From positions 1-64,000 of the forward strand of contig JAVKTQ010000001.1 in the NCBI GenBank assembly GCA_031460455.1: 64,000 nt of DNA, written 5' to 3'. This document shows positions 15,776 to 23,795 of this stretch, in pieces. How positions within the stretch are numbered: position 1 is the first letter of the stretch; every line of letters starts with the position of its first letter. The stretch is from Sporomusaceae bacterium. GTDB taxonomy: Bacteria; Bacillota; Negativicutes; Sporomusales; UBA7701. The notes beneath the pieces were generated by a model, which was not told where the DNA came from, searched no databases, and saw only the letters and a list, made by a program, of their open reading frames with translations. Position numbers and translations under genes: made by a program.

Positions 15776-15985
15776 ATGATGGACGACGACCTTGGTAAGT
15801 ACATTGTAACTCTTCGCCTTCAATCCGATGTTTCGCAGTTAACCTTGTGCCAAAGAATCGGTAAGTCCAGAGGATGGTTAACGCGTCGGGAGAACGGGCG
15901 AGCCAGTCTCTCGGCCAGCGACTTATATATTATTGCCCAAGCGTTAAAAGCCCCGGTTGATGCTTTCGCTACAGATTTATCCTAA
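15776..15985 (+). CDS. Second XRE-family regulator
   Basis: This 69-residue minimal HTH protein has LGKYIVTLRLQSDVSQLTLC, IGKSRGWLTRRENGRASLS and LYIIAQALKAPVDAFA, the standard five-helix XRE fold without a dimerisation tail. ATG 15776 follows AAAAAGGAG. In the divergent pair it takes the Cro position. No replication or early phage genes follow; the att site comes next, so this may be a remnant or a self-contained switch. Confidence 0.78.
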   Translation: MMDDDLGKYIVTLRLQSDVSQLTLCQRIGKSRGWLTRRENGRASLSASDLYIIAQALKAPVDAFATDLS

Positions 15986-16123
15986 TCCATTTCCTAATCC
16001 CGGCCCTTGGTCTTTGTTTTGACCTCCTATAAGCTAAAGTTGATAAAGTCAATAAGTACGCTATTTCTTTACACTTTACATAAATTTATTTACAGCAAAA
16101 ATACACTATCTTATCGTTGACAT

Positions 16124-16161
16124 CGAGGAGGCCAGCGGTTCGAGTCCGTTTAACCCCACCA
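16124..16161 (+). other. tRNA 3'-end fragment, prophage attachment site
   Basis: The sequence carries a full T arm: AGCGG (16134-16138), loop TTCGAGT, CCGTT (16146-16150). The acceptor 3' strand TAACCCC, discriminator A and CCA (16159-16161) follow. No matching D arm, anticodon arm or GGGGTTA 5' strand lies upstream. This is what integration into a tRNA gene leaves at the far end. GAGGAGGCC before the T arm and the GGGG-type acceptor suggest tRNA-Ala, but identity is uncertain. Confidence 0.78.
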
Positions 16162-16166
16162 CCGAA

Positions 16167-16195
16167 AACCTCCGGCTAATGCCGGAGGTTTTTTT
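16167..16195 (+). terminator. Terminator downstream of tRNA fragment
   Basis: AACCTCCGGC (16167-16176), loop TAAT, GCCGGAGGTT (16181-16190), then a T-run to 16195. It is probably the native terminator of the host tRNA gene, now separated from it by the prophage. Confidence 0.88.
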
Positions 16196-16259
16196 ATTGT
16201 CCGCTACTCCTGTCAGGGCCGTAACGTGAATATGATTAAATAAAAAAAGGGGGGCCGTC

Positions 16260-16475
16260 GTGAACAGGCAGGACCTCGATCAGAAAGCCGACCAAACCCT
16301 GGTTGCTCCAGGCGCCGCGATAAAAACGGGCAACTATGTCGCCGTTTTCACCATGCTCATTCTCCAGGACATTCTCATCCAACTCACCGTGAATCCTCTC
16401 ACAAACTTCAATAATATCATCGCTGTGGCCAACAGCATCGCCAATCTGAACGCCAGCATAAAACCCATCCAATAG
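16260..16475 (+). CDS. Hypothetical small protein
   Basis: This 71-residue protein has a hydrophobic middle (YVAVFTMLILQDILIQL) and an Asn/Ala/Ile-rich C-terminal half (NNIIAVANSIANLNASI). The start is GTG 16260 behind a very strong AAAAGGGGGG site. Third codon positions are mostly G or C, like the chromosome. The opposite-strand frame lacks a ribosome site. I do not recognise it; it is the first chromosomal gene after the att site. Confidence 0.45.
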   Translation: MNRQDLDQKADQTLVAPGAAIKTGNYVAVFTMLILQDILIQLTVNPLTNFNNIIAVANSIANLNASIKPIQ

Positions 16476-16665
16476 TATCGATGAACCGGAAGGGACAAAC
16501 GTACCGATAAGTGTACCGAAAGGTGCGGTTTTTTTCGCTGAAGCGATTGTCAACGGCGTCTATTCAAGAGAAACAGGGGATGGCACGTTTGTTGCATTTT
16601 AATCATGAGGCTAAGGAATGCCGGACAAATCATACCGGCTCAATTGTTCTCCGGGAAGTGATACA

Positions 16666-16923
16666 ATGGCTGGAACCGATAAAACAACGCCTTCCGGGAG
16701 GCGCGATTCGCAGTATCCACCCCTCGCAGCGGTTGAGACCGCCAAAGTGCTGGCCCTTTCGATCGAAGATGAGCGGCGTAAAATAGGCGAACTAGCCTTT
16801 ACCGATCTCAGCAGCCTTGCCGTAATCCACCGGATACGAAAACTCGAGCAGTTGATAACTCAATACATGTTAATAACCAATGCCAAAAATGCGCGTCGGA
16901 ATAAACCGGAAGACGCCAAGTGA
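16666..16923 (+). CDS. Spo0E-like regulatory protein, degenerate motif
   Basis: This 85-residue protein has a C-terminal half matching the two-helix layout of Spo0E-family aspartyl-phosphate phosphatases: IEDERRKIGELAF, a turn, then IHRIRKLEQLITQYML. Spo0E removes phosphate from Spo0A and delays sporulation. The family signature SQELD is replaced by IRKLEQ, so activity is doubtful. ATG 16666 is preferred (GGGAAGTG upstream) over an ATG at 16618. A terminator follows at 16983. Confidence 0.5.
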   Translation: MAGTDKTTPSGRRDSQYPPLAAVETAKVLALSIEDERRKIGELAFTDLSSLAVIHRIRKLEQLITQYMLITNAKNARRNKPEDAK

Positions 16924-16982
16924 CCGGGTCTCCCTCCGCGGTCGTCCGCATCGGGGCGGTCGAAGTAGTGATATTGTTCTCC

Positions 16983-17026
16983 AAGCGGAATGTCGGCTGG
17001 TATCGCCTGCCGTCATTCCGCTTTTT
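16983..17026 (+). terminator. Terminator after Spo0E-like gene
   Basis: AAGCGGAATG (16983-16992) pairs with CATTCCGCTT (17014-17023) around a 21-base loop that can itself fold, followed by TTTTT. Confidence 0.7.
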
Positions 17027-17128
17027 CGGCAGGGGTGAAGCACTTGAGGAAGGAAAGCCGGAAATTGGCTCGAATTAGAATGATACGCCATAACAGTAAG
17101 CGAAATGACCGTCATTGAGGATACGTAC

Positions 17129-19630
17129 ATGAGAATGAACAGCCTGAAAACAAAAATAGCCGTTTCCGTTTCCTTGCTGGTGGTCCTGCTCGCTACATTA
17201 ACATCTTCTTATATCCTTTCCTATTTCGAAGCAACATTCAAAAAAACGATCGCCGAGCAGGAGTTTACCCTGATTTCCGGCATGGCGCAGGAAATCGACA
17301 ATAAGCTGGAAACGGTGCATAATGCCCTCATCGCGGTCAGCAAATCGATCGACCCGGTATTGCTGGCCGATCCGGACAAGGCCCAGGCATACCTTGACTC
17401 CAAGGCAGGCTTAAATTCATTATTCGATAACCATATTTTTTTCTTTTCCCCTGCCGGCAACATCATCGCCGAATCGCCTTTTGAGCCCGGACGCCGCGGC
17501 CTGAGCTTCGCGCACCGCGAATACATCCAGAAAACGCTGGAGTTGGGCAAGCCATACATCGGCGAGCCATACATCTCCAGCCAATCTCATGGTCACCCCG
17601 CGATCATGCTCACCGCCCCCATATACGATGCCGACGGAAAGCTTGTCGGTATAATCGCCGGCGGTTTAGATCTGATAAAAGACAACTTTCTCGGTACTTT
17701 AACCCGTACCAAGCTCGGCCAAACGGGTTTTTTGTACCTATATGACACTAACCGGACAATGATTATCCATCCCGATACCGAACGGACCCTCAAAAGAGAC
17801 GTTCCTCCCGGCGTCAACAATTTGTTTGACCAGGCAATCAAGGGCTTTGAGGGGTCGGAAGAAACCATAAGCTCCCGTGGAGTCCATCATCTGGCAACCT
17901 TCAAGCACCTGACCAAGACGAACTGGATTTTGGCCGCCCATCATCCCATCAGGGAAGTGTATGATCCGATTATCAAGGCCAGGCAGTACTTCGTTATCGC
18001 GCTCGTTGCCGGAGTTCTCCTCATTCTCATAGGTATCTGGTTCATCGTCGGTAATTTTACCGCTCCGCTTGTGGCCTTCACCCGGCACGTCGAAAAAGTC
18101 GGCGGCAATCAAGGGGAACGGCGCTTCAGCGCCATATTTCCCAACGATGAGATCGGCGCCTTGTCCACAGCTTTCAACAAAATGCTCAGTGAGCTTGACG
18201 GCAAAGCCGCATCACTGGAAAAAAGCGAAGAGCTATACCGCACCATTACCGAGTTTGCCTCCGATATGGTGTTTTGGCGCGGCCCAGCCGGCGAAATGTT
18301 TTACATTTCTCCCAACTGCGAACGGGTCACCGGGTATCAAGATTGCGATTTCTATGCACACCCGCGCCTGCTTGACGACATCGTATATTTTGGCGACATG
18401 GCCAGATGGCAGGCATATACCGGCAGACTCGGCGATACCGCATCCGGAAGCCTTGAGTTTCGCATCGTGACCAAGGAAGGCAGCGTCCGCTGGATAAACT
18501 GCGTAACTCGCCAGGTATTCAACGATAAGGGCGAATTCCTCGGTTTTCGCGGCAGTCATCAGGATATCACCGACCGCAAGCGCGCCGAAGAGCAACTACA
18601 CTTTGTAAGTTTGCACGATTACCTGACTGGCTTCCGAAATCGGGCCAGTTTCGAAAAGGACCTGGATTTCTTCGCTCATTCCGGCTGCCTGCCGGTAAGC
18701 CTGGTCGTCTGCGACGTCGACGGCCTGAAATTCGTCAACGATACTCTGGGGCACAACGCCGGCGACGAGTTGCTGATCAAAGTGGCCGCTATTCTGAAAG
18801 AGCACTTTTCCGCCGATGCAGCTATTTACCGTTTTGGCGGCGACGAGTTTATCGCCATCCTGCCGGTCACCGACCAGGAAACCGTCGCCAAACTGTGCCA
18901 TGGTCTCAGGAGCGCCATCGTCCGTCATAATGACGACAGCGAAATGCCGATCAGCGTGTCGATCGGTTATGCCACCGGCGCTTCGGCCAACATTGACATG
19001 GCCACCCTGTTCAAAGAAGCGGACGACAACATGTATCGCGAAAAACTCAATCACAACTTAAACGCCCGCAGCACGACGCTCGCCGCTCTTACTAAAGCGA
19101 TGGAAGCCCGCGACTCGTTTACAGCGGACAACGCTGCCCGGATGGAGCGGCTGATTGCGTTGTTCGGCGAAAAAGTCGGGTTAAGCGAAAAAGCTAGGAA
19201 CGATCTGCAATTATTGGCCAAGTTTCACGATGTTGGCAAGGTGGGGATAGACGACAGCATTCTTTTAAACCCCGGTCCTCTTACGGCGCAAGAGCGGATT
19301 ATGATGCAGCGCCACGTCGAAATCGGCTACCGTATTGCCATTTCCACCCCCAATCTTGCTCCTGTCGCCGAACTCATCCTAAAGCACCACGAGTGGTGGA
19401 ACGGCGAAGGCTATCCCCTGCAGCTGCAGGGAGACAAGATCCCCCTCGAGTGTCGGGTATTCGCCATTGTGGACGCCTATGACGCGATGGTCAGCGATAG
19501 GCCCTACCGGGCTGCTATGACGCACACCCAGGCCCTCGCCGAGATCAAGCGTTGCGCCGGCGCTCAGTTCGACCCCTACCTGGCAGAAGTGTTCGTAGCC
19601 GCGATGGCGGTCCGGGAAACAGACGAATAA
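17129..19630 (+). CDS. Cache-HAMP-PAS-GGDEF-HD-GYP cyclic-di-GMP protein
   Basis: This 833-residue membrane sensor has TM1 at about 5-27 and an extracellular double-Cache domain at about 30-285. TM2 lies at about 286-309, HAMP at about 310-365 and PAS at about 365-490. A GGDEF domain with an intact FGGDEF motif (about residue 570) and an HD-GYP domain with HDVGK (about 699) and HHEWWNGEGYP follow. GGDEF makes c-di-GMP and HD-GYP degrades it; both motifs look intact. ATG 17129 follows GAGG and is preferred over 17105. A ligand-gated switch of c-di-GMP level is inferred. Confidence 0.9.
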   Translation: MRMNSLKTKIAVSVSLLVVLLATLTSSYILSYFEATFKKTIAEQEFTLISGMAQEIDNKLETVHNALIAVSKSIDPVLLADPDKAQAYLDSKAGLNSLFDNHIFFFSPAGNIIAESPFEPGRRGLSFAHREYIQKTLELGKPYIGEPYISSQSHGHPAIMLTAPIYDADGKLVGIIAGGLDLIKDNFLGTLTRTKLGQTGFLYLYDTNRTMIIHPDTERTLKRDVPPGVNNLFDQAIKGFEGSEETISSRGVHHLATFKHLTKTNWILAAHHPIREVYDPIIKARQYFVIALVAGVLLILIGIWFIVGNFTAPLVAFTRHVEKVGGNQGERRFSAIFPNDEIGALSTAFNKMLSELDGKAASLEKSEELYRTITEFASDMVFWRGPAGEMFYISPNCERVTGYQDCDFYAHPRLLDDIVYFGDMARWQAYTGRLGDTASGSLEFRIVTKEGSVRWINCVTRQVFNDKGEFLGFRGSHQDITDRKRAEEQLHFVSLHDYLTGFRNRASFEKDLDFFAHSGCLPVSLVVCDVDGLKFVNDTLGHNAGDELLIKVAAILKEHFSADAAIYRFGGDEFIAILPVTDQETVAKLCHGLRSAIVRHNDDSEMPISVSIGYATGASANIDMATLFKEADDNMYREKLNHNLNARSTTLAALTKAMEARDSFTADNAARMERLIALFGEKVGLSEKARNDLQLLAKFHDVGKVGIDDSILLNPGPLTAQERIMMQRHVEIGYRIAISTPNLAPVAELILKHHEWWNGEGYPLQLQGDKIPLECRVFAIVDAYDAMVSDRPYRAAMTHTQALAEIKRCAGAQFDPYLAEVFVAAMAVRETDE

Positions 19631-19653
19631 GGTGTCGTTGCGGGGGGAGTAAT

Positions 19654-19980
19654 ATGTACGTATTCAAACTCAACGACAACGAAAGCATTCTGAAGAAAGG
19701 CGTCGGTTTTGCGCAAATAGGCGTAAAGGCCGGTTTGGGGGCGCTTTACTTAACGACCGAGCGGCTTGTGTTTATCGGGTACGAGCGTACTTCGATCACC
19801 AGCACTGTAGAAGAAGAAGTTCCCCTCGAACACATCGAGGAACTAAAAGCGATGAAAACCTTCGTTCTGCTGGCGAACGCGATTGAAATCAGCACCATCC
19901 GCGGGCGGCGGTTCCGCATCAATATCGATGACCGCGACAGATGGATCGAAGCGATTAATGAGCAGATGGACAAAATATAA
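19654..19980 (+). CDS. GRAM/PH-like domain protein, copy 1
   Basis: This 108-residue protein is predicted to fold as a single PH/GRAM-type beta-barrel with a C-terminal helix: LGALYLTTERLVFIGYER, EVPLEHIEELKAMKTFVLLANAIEIST, RDRWIEAINEQM. Such domains bind lipids or partner proteins. ATG 19654 follows GGGGGGAG. The next gene codes for a paralogue with the same layout. It follows the c-di-GMP gene by 23 bases and may share its transcript. Confidence 0.72.
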   Translation: MYVFKLNDNESILKKGVGFAQIGVKAGLGALYLTTERLVFIGYERTSITSTVEEEVPLEHIEELKAMKTFVLLANAIEISTIRGRRFRINIDDRDRWIEAINEQMDKI

Positions 19981-20010
19981 AACGACGAATTCTTTGGATG
20001 AGGTGGTAGC

Positions 20011-20340
20011 ATGTATAGTTTTCCTTTAGCGGACACGGAAGAGATTATAAAAAAGGGCCACGCCAGTCTTCATCTTGAAGACAGCGCGTTTACCGGCGCT
20101 TTCTATCTTACCAGCGAACGGCTGGTATTTGTCGGCTACGTCATGAACATCACCCGGAAGTACATAGAGGAAGTACCCCTCACCCATATAAGAGAAGTTC
20201 GTGGCGAAAAGACTTTTTTCATCATTCCGAACGGCTTGGCCGTTTCCACCATAACAGGCAAATGCCTCAAGGTTATCGTCGATCCGGGTGACCGCAACGC
20301 CTGGCTCAAGGCCATCGACGAGCAGCTGGCAAAAATTTGA
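20011..20340 (+). CDS. GRAM/PH-like domain protein, copy 2
   Basis: This 109-residue paralogue of the preceding gene aligns in GAFYLTSERLVFVGYV, EEVPLTHIREVRGEKTFFIIPNGLAVSTITG and RNAWLKAIDEQLAKI. The two have drifted well apart, so the duplication is not recent. Each ends in an E-Q-(M/L)-x-K-I helix. ATG 20011 follows GATGAGGTGG. A strong terminator at 20361 closes the pair. Likely a hetero-oligomer or two lipid-binding variants; function unknown. Confidence 0.72.
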   Translation: MYSFPLADTEEIIKKGHASLHLEDSAFTGAFYLTSERLVFVGYVMNITRKYIEEVPLTHIREVRGEKTFFIIPNGLAVSTITGKCLKVIVDPGDRNAWLKAIDEQLAKI

Positions 20341-20360
20341 CTGTGCCCGACGGCTAAGCA

Positions 20361-20387
20361 AGCAATCCCTCAGGGATTGCTTTTTTT
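20361..20387 (+). terminator. Terminator after GRAM-like gene pair
   Basis: AGCAATCCC (20361-20369), loop TCA, GGGATTGCT (20373-20381), followed by TTTTTTATTTT. Confidence 0.9.
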
Positions 20388-20415
20388 ATTTTGTTCGCGC
20401 CGCCGCCATCGCTGT

Positions 20416-20446
20416 CGTATGCCTTCAATCCCGGTCACATATAATA
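20416..20446 (+). promoter_or_regulatory. Sporulation-type promoter of ytxC
   Basis: CGTAT (20416-20420), a 17-base spacer and CATATAATA (20438-20446) match the CATAnnnTA -10 of the mother-cell sigma factors E and K. It sits 22 bases before the GTG start of the sporulation gene ytxC. Confidence 0.55.
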
Positions 20447-20467
20447 ACAGCGAAGGGAGTGAGAAAC

Positions 20468-21370
20468 GTGAAGATACTCTCTCTTGGCTTAAGCGGCGCC
20501 CCAGACGAGGTCCGGGCCAGGCTTCAGCGCGACTGCCGGACATTGGTGCAGGAAGGGTTTCGAGTGGCGGTCGACGAGAGCAGCAAAGGGAATTATACCT
20601 TTCTTGGCTGTAACATCGCAGAAGGGGAGCTTTCCTTTCGCAACTATGAACACGTCAAAAACATGCTCAAAGCCTATGTCGCCCAAATATTGGCAGAACA
20701 TATCGTCGTCTATGAAGAGAAAAAGCTTATCCGTAAAATCATCAGCCACAACTATTACTACTTCGGCGAGCATGAGCGCGCAGCCATTTATGACAATGCC
20801 CTGAAACTGCTTGGCGAACCAGGCGGCGATTTCGGCTTAACTGACCGCAGTAATAGGATCCTGGTCAAACTCAAGGAATACTTCGACATCCATCACGAAC
20901 TCGTGCTGGACGGCTTTATTTCCTTCCGCCTCAAGGACTACCACGACCGGCTGACCGAGATCGTGGACAAGGCGGTTGACGAATACATGCTCGACATGGA
21001 ATACAAAGAATTCATCCGGGTTCTCCGATACTTCGTCGATGTGCAGGAAACCCAGGTTGATGAGGTTCATATCGTCCTCGGCGACGGAGACACCTTCAAA
21101 ATCCGGGATGCCCGCGGAAGGAACATCCATAATCAATACCTGGAATCCCTGATGATCGGGAACGAGGAAATCAACTACGAGGATCTTTTGATCAGCGCCC
21201 TGATTACGATCGCCCCGCAGACCGTCATGCTGCACTTCTCGTCCGAACTTGGCAAAACCCACTCCGCCGTGGAAACCATCCAGAAAGTATTTGCCGGACG
21301 GGTCAGCATATGCCGGGGCTGTAGCCTGTGCATCAGCAATATCGGTATCCCCGAGACGGAGAGGAATTGA
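20468..21370 (+). CDS. ytxC: Putative sporulation protein YtxC
   Basis: This 300-residue protein is of the YtxC family, found in spore formers and often next to thrS as here. Typical parts are IRKIISHNYYYFGEHERAAI, FIRVLRYFVDVQETQVDEVHIVL and a C-terminal cysteine pair in ICRGCSLCISNIG that could bind metal. GTG 20468 follows AAGGGAGTGAG and fits the family start (MKILSLG). The exact role in sporulation is not established. Its stop overlaps the thrS promoter. Confidence 0.88.
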   Translation: MKILSLGLSGAPDEVRARLQRDCRTLVQEGFRVAVDESSKGNYTFLGCNIAEGELSFRNYEHVKNMLKAYVAQILAEHIVVYEEKKLIRKIISHNYYYFGEHERAAIYDNALKLLGEPGGDFGLTDRSNRILVKLKEYFDIHHELVLDGFISFRLKDYHDRLTEIVDKAVDEYMLDMEYKEFIRVLRYFVDVQETQVDEVHIVLGDGDTFKIRDARGRNIHNQYLESLMIGNEEINYEDLLISALITIAPQTVMLHFSSELGKTHSAVETIQKVFAGRVSICRGCSLCISNIGIPETERN

Positions 21371-21395
21371 CAGTAAGCATCAAACTGGCTATAAT
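21367..21395 (+). promoter_or_regulatory. Consensus sigma-A promoter of thrS
   Basis: TTGACA (21367-21372), 17-base spacer, TATAAT (21390-21395): an exact consensus promoter overlapping the ytxC stop codon. Transcription would start near 21402 and enter the T-box leader. Confidence 0.92.
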
Positions 21396-21401
21396 AACCT
21401 T

Positions 21402-21640
21402 AACTAAATACTGTGAACAGTAATGCGGAGGACAAGACGGCAGCGTACGGACGTTGCAGAGAAGAGGTGCCGTGGCTGAGAGCACCTTTACAGACACCTG
21501 CTGTTACCCCCTCCAAACTGCGCGGCTGAACAAAGTAAGCTGTGCCGGGTGACGCCGTTATAGTATAACAAGCTGGGCTTCCAATGCCAATCAGGGTGGA
21601 ACCGCGGGCAACAACCCCGTCCCTACGAGGACGGGGTTTT
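21402..21640 (+). promoter_or_regulatory. T-box riboswitch upstream of thrS
   Basis: The antiterminator T-box core AGGGTGGAACCGCG is at 21593-21606. The competing terminator is CCCCGTCC (21615-21622), loop of six, GGACGGGG (21629-21636), TTTT. An ACC threonine codon at 21496-21498 lies on the 3' side of the stem I internal loop, just above a basal AACAG/CTGTT pairing, and is the likely specifier. Uncharged tRNA-Thr should stabilise antitermination; TGGA would pair with the tRNA UCCA end. Confidence 0.92.
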
Positions 21641-21668
21641 ATTATTTATCGTGGAAAGGGGAATACAC

Positions 21669-23579
21669 GTGGACAAAGTAAAAATTACCCTGAAGGACGG
21701 GGCAGTGAGGGAAGCGGCCGCAGGGGCATCGCTGCAGGAAGTGGCGGAATCAATAAGCCGCAATCTCGGCAAAAACGCTCTCGCCGCCAAAGTGAACGGC
21801 CAAACCGTCGACCTCCGGCAAAAAATAGAGCAAGACGCTCAGGTAGAATTTCTGACCTTCGAGGATGCCGAGGGCAAAGAGGCGCTGCGGCACAGCGCCT
21901 CGCACATCCTTGCCCAGGCTGTCAAAAGACTGTACGGCAACGTCAAACTCGGCATCGGTCCGTCGATAGCCAACGGTTTCTACTACGACATCGACACCGC
22001 CCACACATTCGTTCCTGAAGACCTTGAGAAAATCCAGGCCGAGATGGAGAAAATCGTTAAAGCCGATCTGCCCATCGAACGCATGGAAACAAGCAGGGAA
22101 GAGGCGCTCAAGCAATTCGGCGAAATGGGCGAGACTTACAAACAGGAACTCATCCGCGACCTGCCTGAAGACGTAACAATATCCCTCTATAAGCAAGGCG
22201 AATTTGTCGACCTGTGCGCGGGTCCTCATGTTCCCTCCACCGGCCGCGTTAAAGCGATCAAACTGCAAAGTCTGGCCGGAGCCTACTGGCGGGGCGACCA
22301 GCACAACAAAATGCTCCAACGCATCTATGGCACCGCTTTCGAAAAGAAGAGCGACCTTGACGACTATCTGACGATGCTCGAAGAAGCCGCCAAGCGCGAC
22401 CACCGCAAACTTGGCCGCGAACTTGATTTGTTCAGCATTCAGGACGAGGGTCCGGGCTTCCCCTTCTTTCACCCCAAGGGCATGATTGTTCGCAACGAAC
22501 TGGAAAACTTCTGGCGCCAGCTACACGTAAAATACGGCTATCAGGAGATCAAGACACCGATCATTCTCCACCAGAAGCTCTGGCAGCAATCGGGCCACTG
22601 GGATCACTACAAAAACAACATGTACTTCACCACCATCGACGACGAAGGCTATGCCGTAAAACCCATGAACTGCCCGGGCGGCATCCTTATCTACCGGTCT
22701 CAGCACCATAGCTATCGCGAGTTTCCCTTGCGCACCTGCGAACTCGGCCTCGTTCACCGTCACGAACTCAGCGGCGCTCTCCACGGCCTGATGCGCGTAC
22801 GCAGCTTCACCCAGGACGACGCCCACATCTTCTGCCTGCCCTCGCAGATCAAGTCCGAAATCAAGGGTGTTATCGATCTCTTCAACACAATCTACGGCAC
22901 CTTCGGCATGAGCTACCATGCCGAACTCAGCACAAAGCCCGAAAAAGCCATGGGCTCGGACGAAGTCTGGGAAGAGGCCACCGAAGCCCTCCGTGAAGCC
23001 CTCGAAGAATACGGCATGGTGTATAAGATTAACCCCGGCGACGGCGCCTTTTACGGCCCCAAAATCGACTTCCATCTCCGCGACTCCATCGGCCGGACGT
23101 GGCAGTGCGGCACAATCCAGCTTGACATGCAGATGCCGGAAAAATTCGACCTGACCTTTGTCGGCGAAGACGGGCAGAAACACCGCCCGGTTATGATCCA
23201 TCGCACCTGCTACGGCAGCATCGAACGCTTCATCGGCATTCTTATCGAGCACTATGTCGGGGCATTTCCTGTCTGGCTCGCCCCCGTCCAAGTCAAGATC
23301 CTGCCGATAACCGACCGTCAGATAGAATACGCCCATACCCTGGCGGCCCAGATGAAGGCCAAGAATATCCGCGTCGAAATCGACGACCGCAACGAAAAGA
23401 TCGGCTATAAAATTCGCGAAGGCCAGATGGAGAAAGTCCCCTACATGCTGATTATCGGCGACAAGGAGAAGGATACCGGCACCGTAGCCGTGCGTCAGCG
23501 GGGCAAAGGCGACATCGGTTCCGTGCCTGCGGCAGACTTTATCGCCGGCGTTATGGACGAAATCGTCGCCAAGTCCTGA
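21669..23579 (+). CDS. thrS: Threonyl-tRNA synthetase
   Basis: This 636-residue class II synthetase charges tRNA-Thr. In order it has a TGS domain (about 1-62), an editing/SAD domain with HSASHILAQAV (about 75), a catalytic core with MNCPGG (zinc Cys), RTCELGLVHRHE (motif 2) and GSIERFIGILIEHY (motif 3), and an anticodon-binding domain (about 535-636). GTG 21669 follows AAGGGG at seven bases; full length matches the family (about 640). It is controlled by the T-box directly upstream. Confidence 0.97.
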   Translation: MDKVKITLKDGAVREAAAGASLQEVAESISRNLGKNALAAKVNGQTVDLRQKIEQDAQVEFLTFEDAEGKEALRHSASHILAQAVKRLYGNVKLGIGPSIANGFYYDIDTAHTFVPEDLEKIQAEMEKIVKADLPIERMETSREEALKQFGEMGETYKQELIRDLPEDVTISLYKQGEFVDLCAGPHVPSTGRVKAIKLQSLAGAYWRGDQHNKMLQRIYGTAFEKKSDLDDYLTMLEEAAKRDHRKLGRELDLFSIQDEGPGFPFFHPKGMIVRNELENFWRQLHVKYGYQEIKTPIILHQKLWQQSGHWDHYKNNMYFTTIDDEGYAVKPMNCPGGILIYRSQHHSYREFPLRTCELGLVHRHELSGALHGLMRVRSFTQDDAHIFCLPSQIKSEIKGVIDLFNTIYGTFGMSYHAELSTKPEKAMGSDEVWEEATEALREALEEYGMVYKINPGDGAFYGPKIDFHLRDSIGRTWQCGTIQLDMQMPEKFDLTFVGEDGQKHRPVMIHRTCYGSIERFIGILIEHYVGAFPVWLAPVQVKILPITDRQIEYAHTLAAQMKAKNIRVEIDDRNEKIGYKIREGQMEKVPYMLIIGDKEKDTGTVAVRQRGKGDIGSVPAADFIAGVMDEIVAKS

Positions 23580-23598
23580 TATTATCCGCAACGCACGC

Positions 23599-23627
23599 TT
23601 GACTTTGCCGATCAGTGATGCTAATAT
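23599..23627 (+). promoter_or_regulatory. Sigma-A promoter of infC operon
   Basis: TTGACT (23599-23604), 17-base spacer, TAATAT (23622-23627). It would start a leader of about 160 bases before infC. Confidence 0.75.
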
Positions 23628-23732
23628 TACTAAGTAAACAAAATATTTTTCTAAAGTAGAGGCCATCCGCTTCTCACCTTACAACGCATAGCTGTTCGTA
23701 AGGTCAGGCAACCAAGCTGATTATTGCTTTTT

Positions 23733-23763
23733 ATGCGGGTGGTGTATGCCATCCGCATTTTTA
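23733..23763 (+). promoter_or_regulatory. Leader terminator/attenuator of infC-rpmI-rplT
   Basis: ATGCGGGTGG (23733-23742), loop TGTATG, CCATCCGCAT (23749-23758), then TTTTTATTTT form an intrinsic terminator inside the infC leader. In Bacillus this operon is autoregulated by L20 through a leader terminator, and the same design is likely here. Confidence 0.75.
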
Positions 23764-23795
23764 TTTTGTTACGAATTATTAGGAGGTGTGCCGCG

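Larger units (their letters stand above)
1..16161 (+). mobile_element. Prophage, distal part (P2-like tail, lysis and accessory region)
   Basis: Genes from the left edge to 12.5 kb form a continuous contractile-tail and lysis operon in the P2-like order sheath, tube, E/E', tape measure, X, D, V, U, W, J, I, fibre, holin, amidase. Accessory genes and small regulators follow, and the element ends in a duplicated tRNA 3' end at 16124-16161. Having the tail module next to the attachment site matches P2, whose tail genes lie near one att site. Capsid, terminase and integrase genes are not in the window. A defective element or tail-like bacteriocin cannot be excluded without the left part. Confidence 0.85.

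Noticed and set aside
16236-16553. 105-codon minus-strand frame opposite the 16260 gene
   Set aside because: Only a TTG start without ribosome site; the plus-strand frame has a strong site and better third-position GC.
22521-23666. 381-codon minus-strand frame opposite thrS
   Set aside because: thrS is certain; the antisense frame is a codon-bias artefact.
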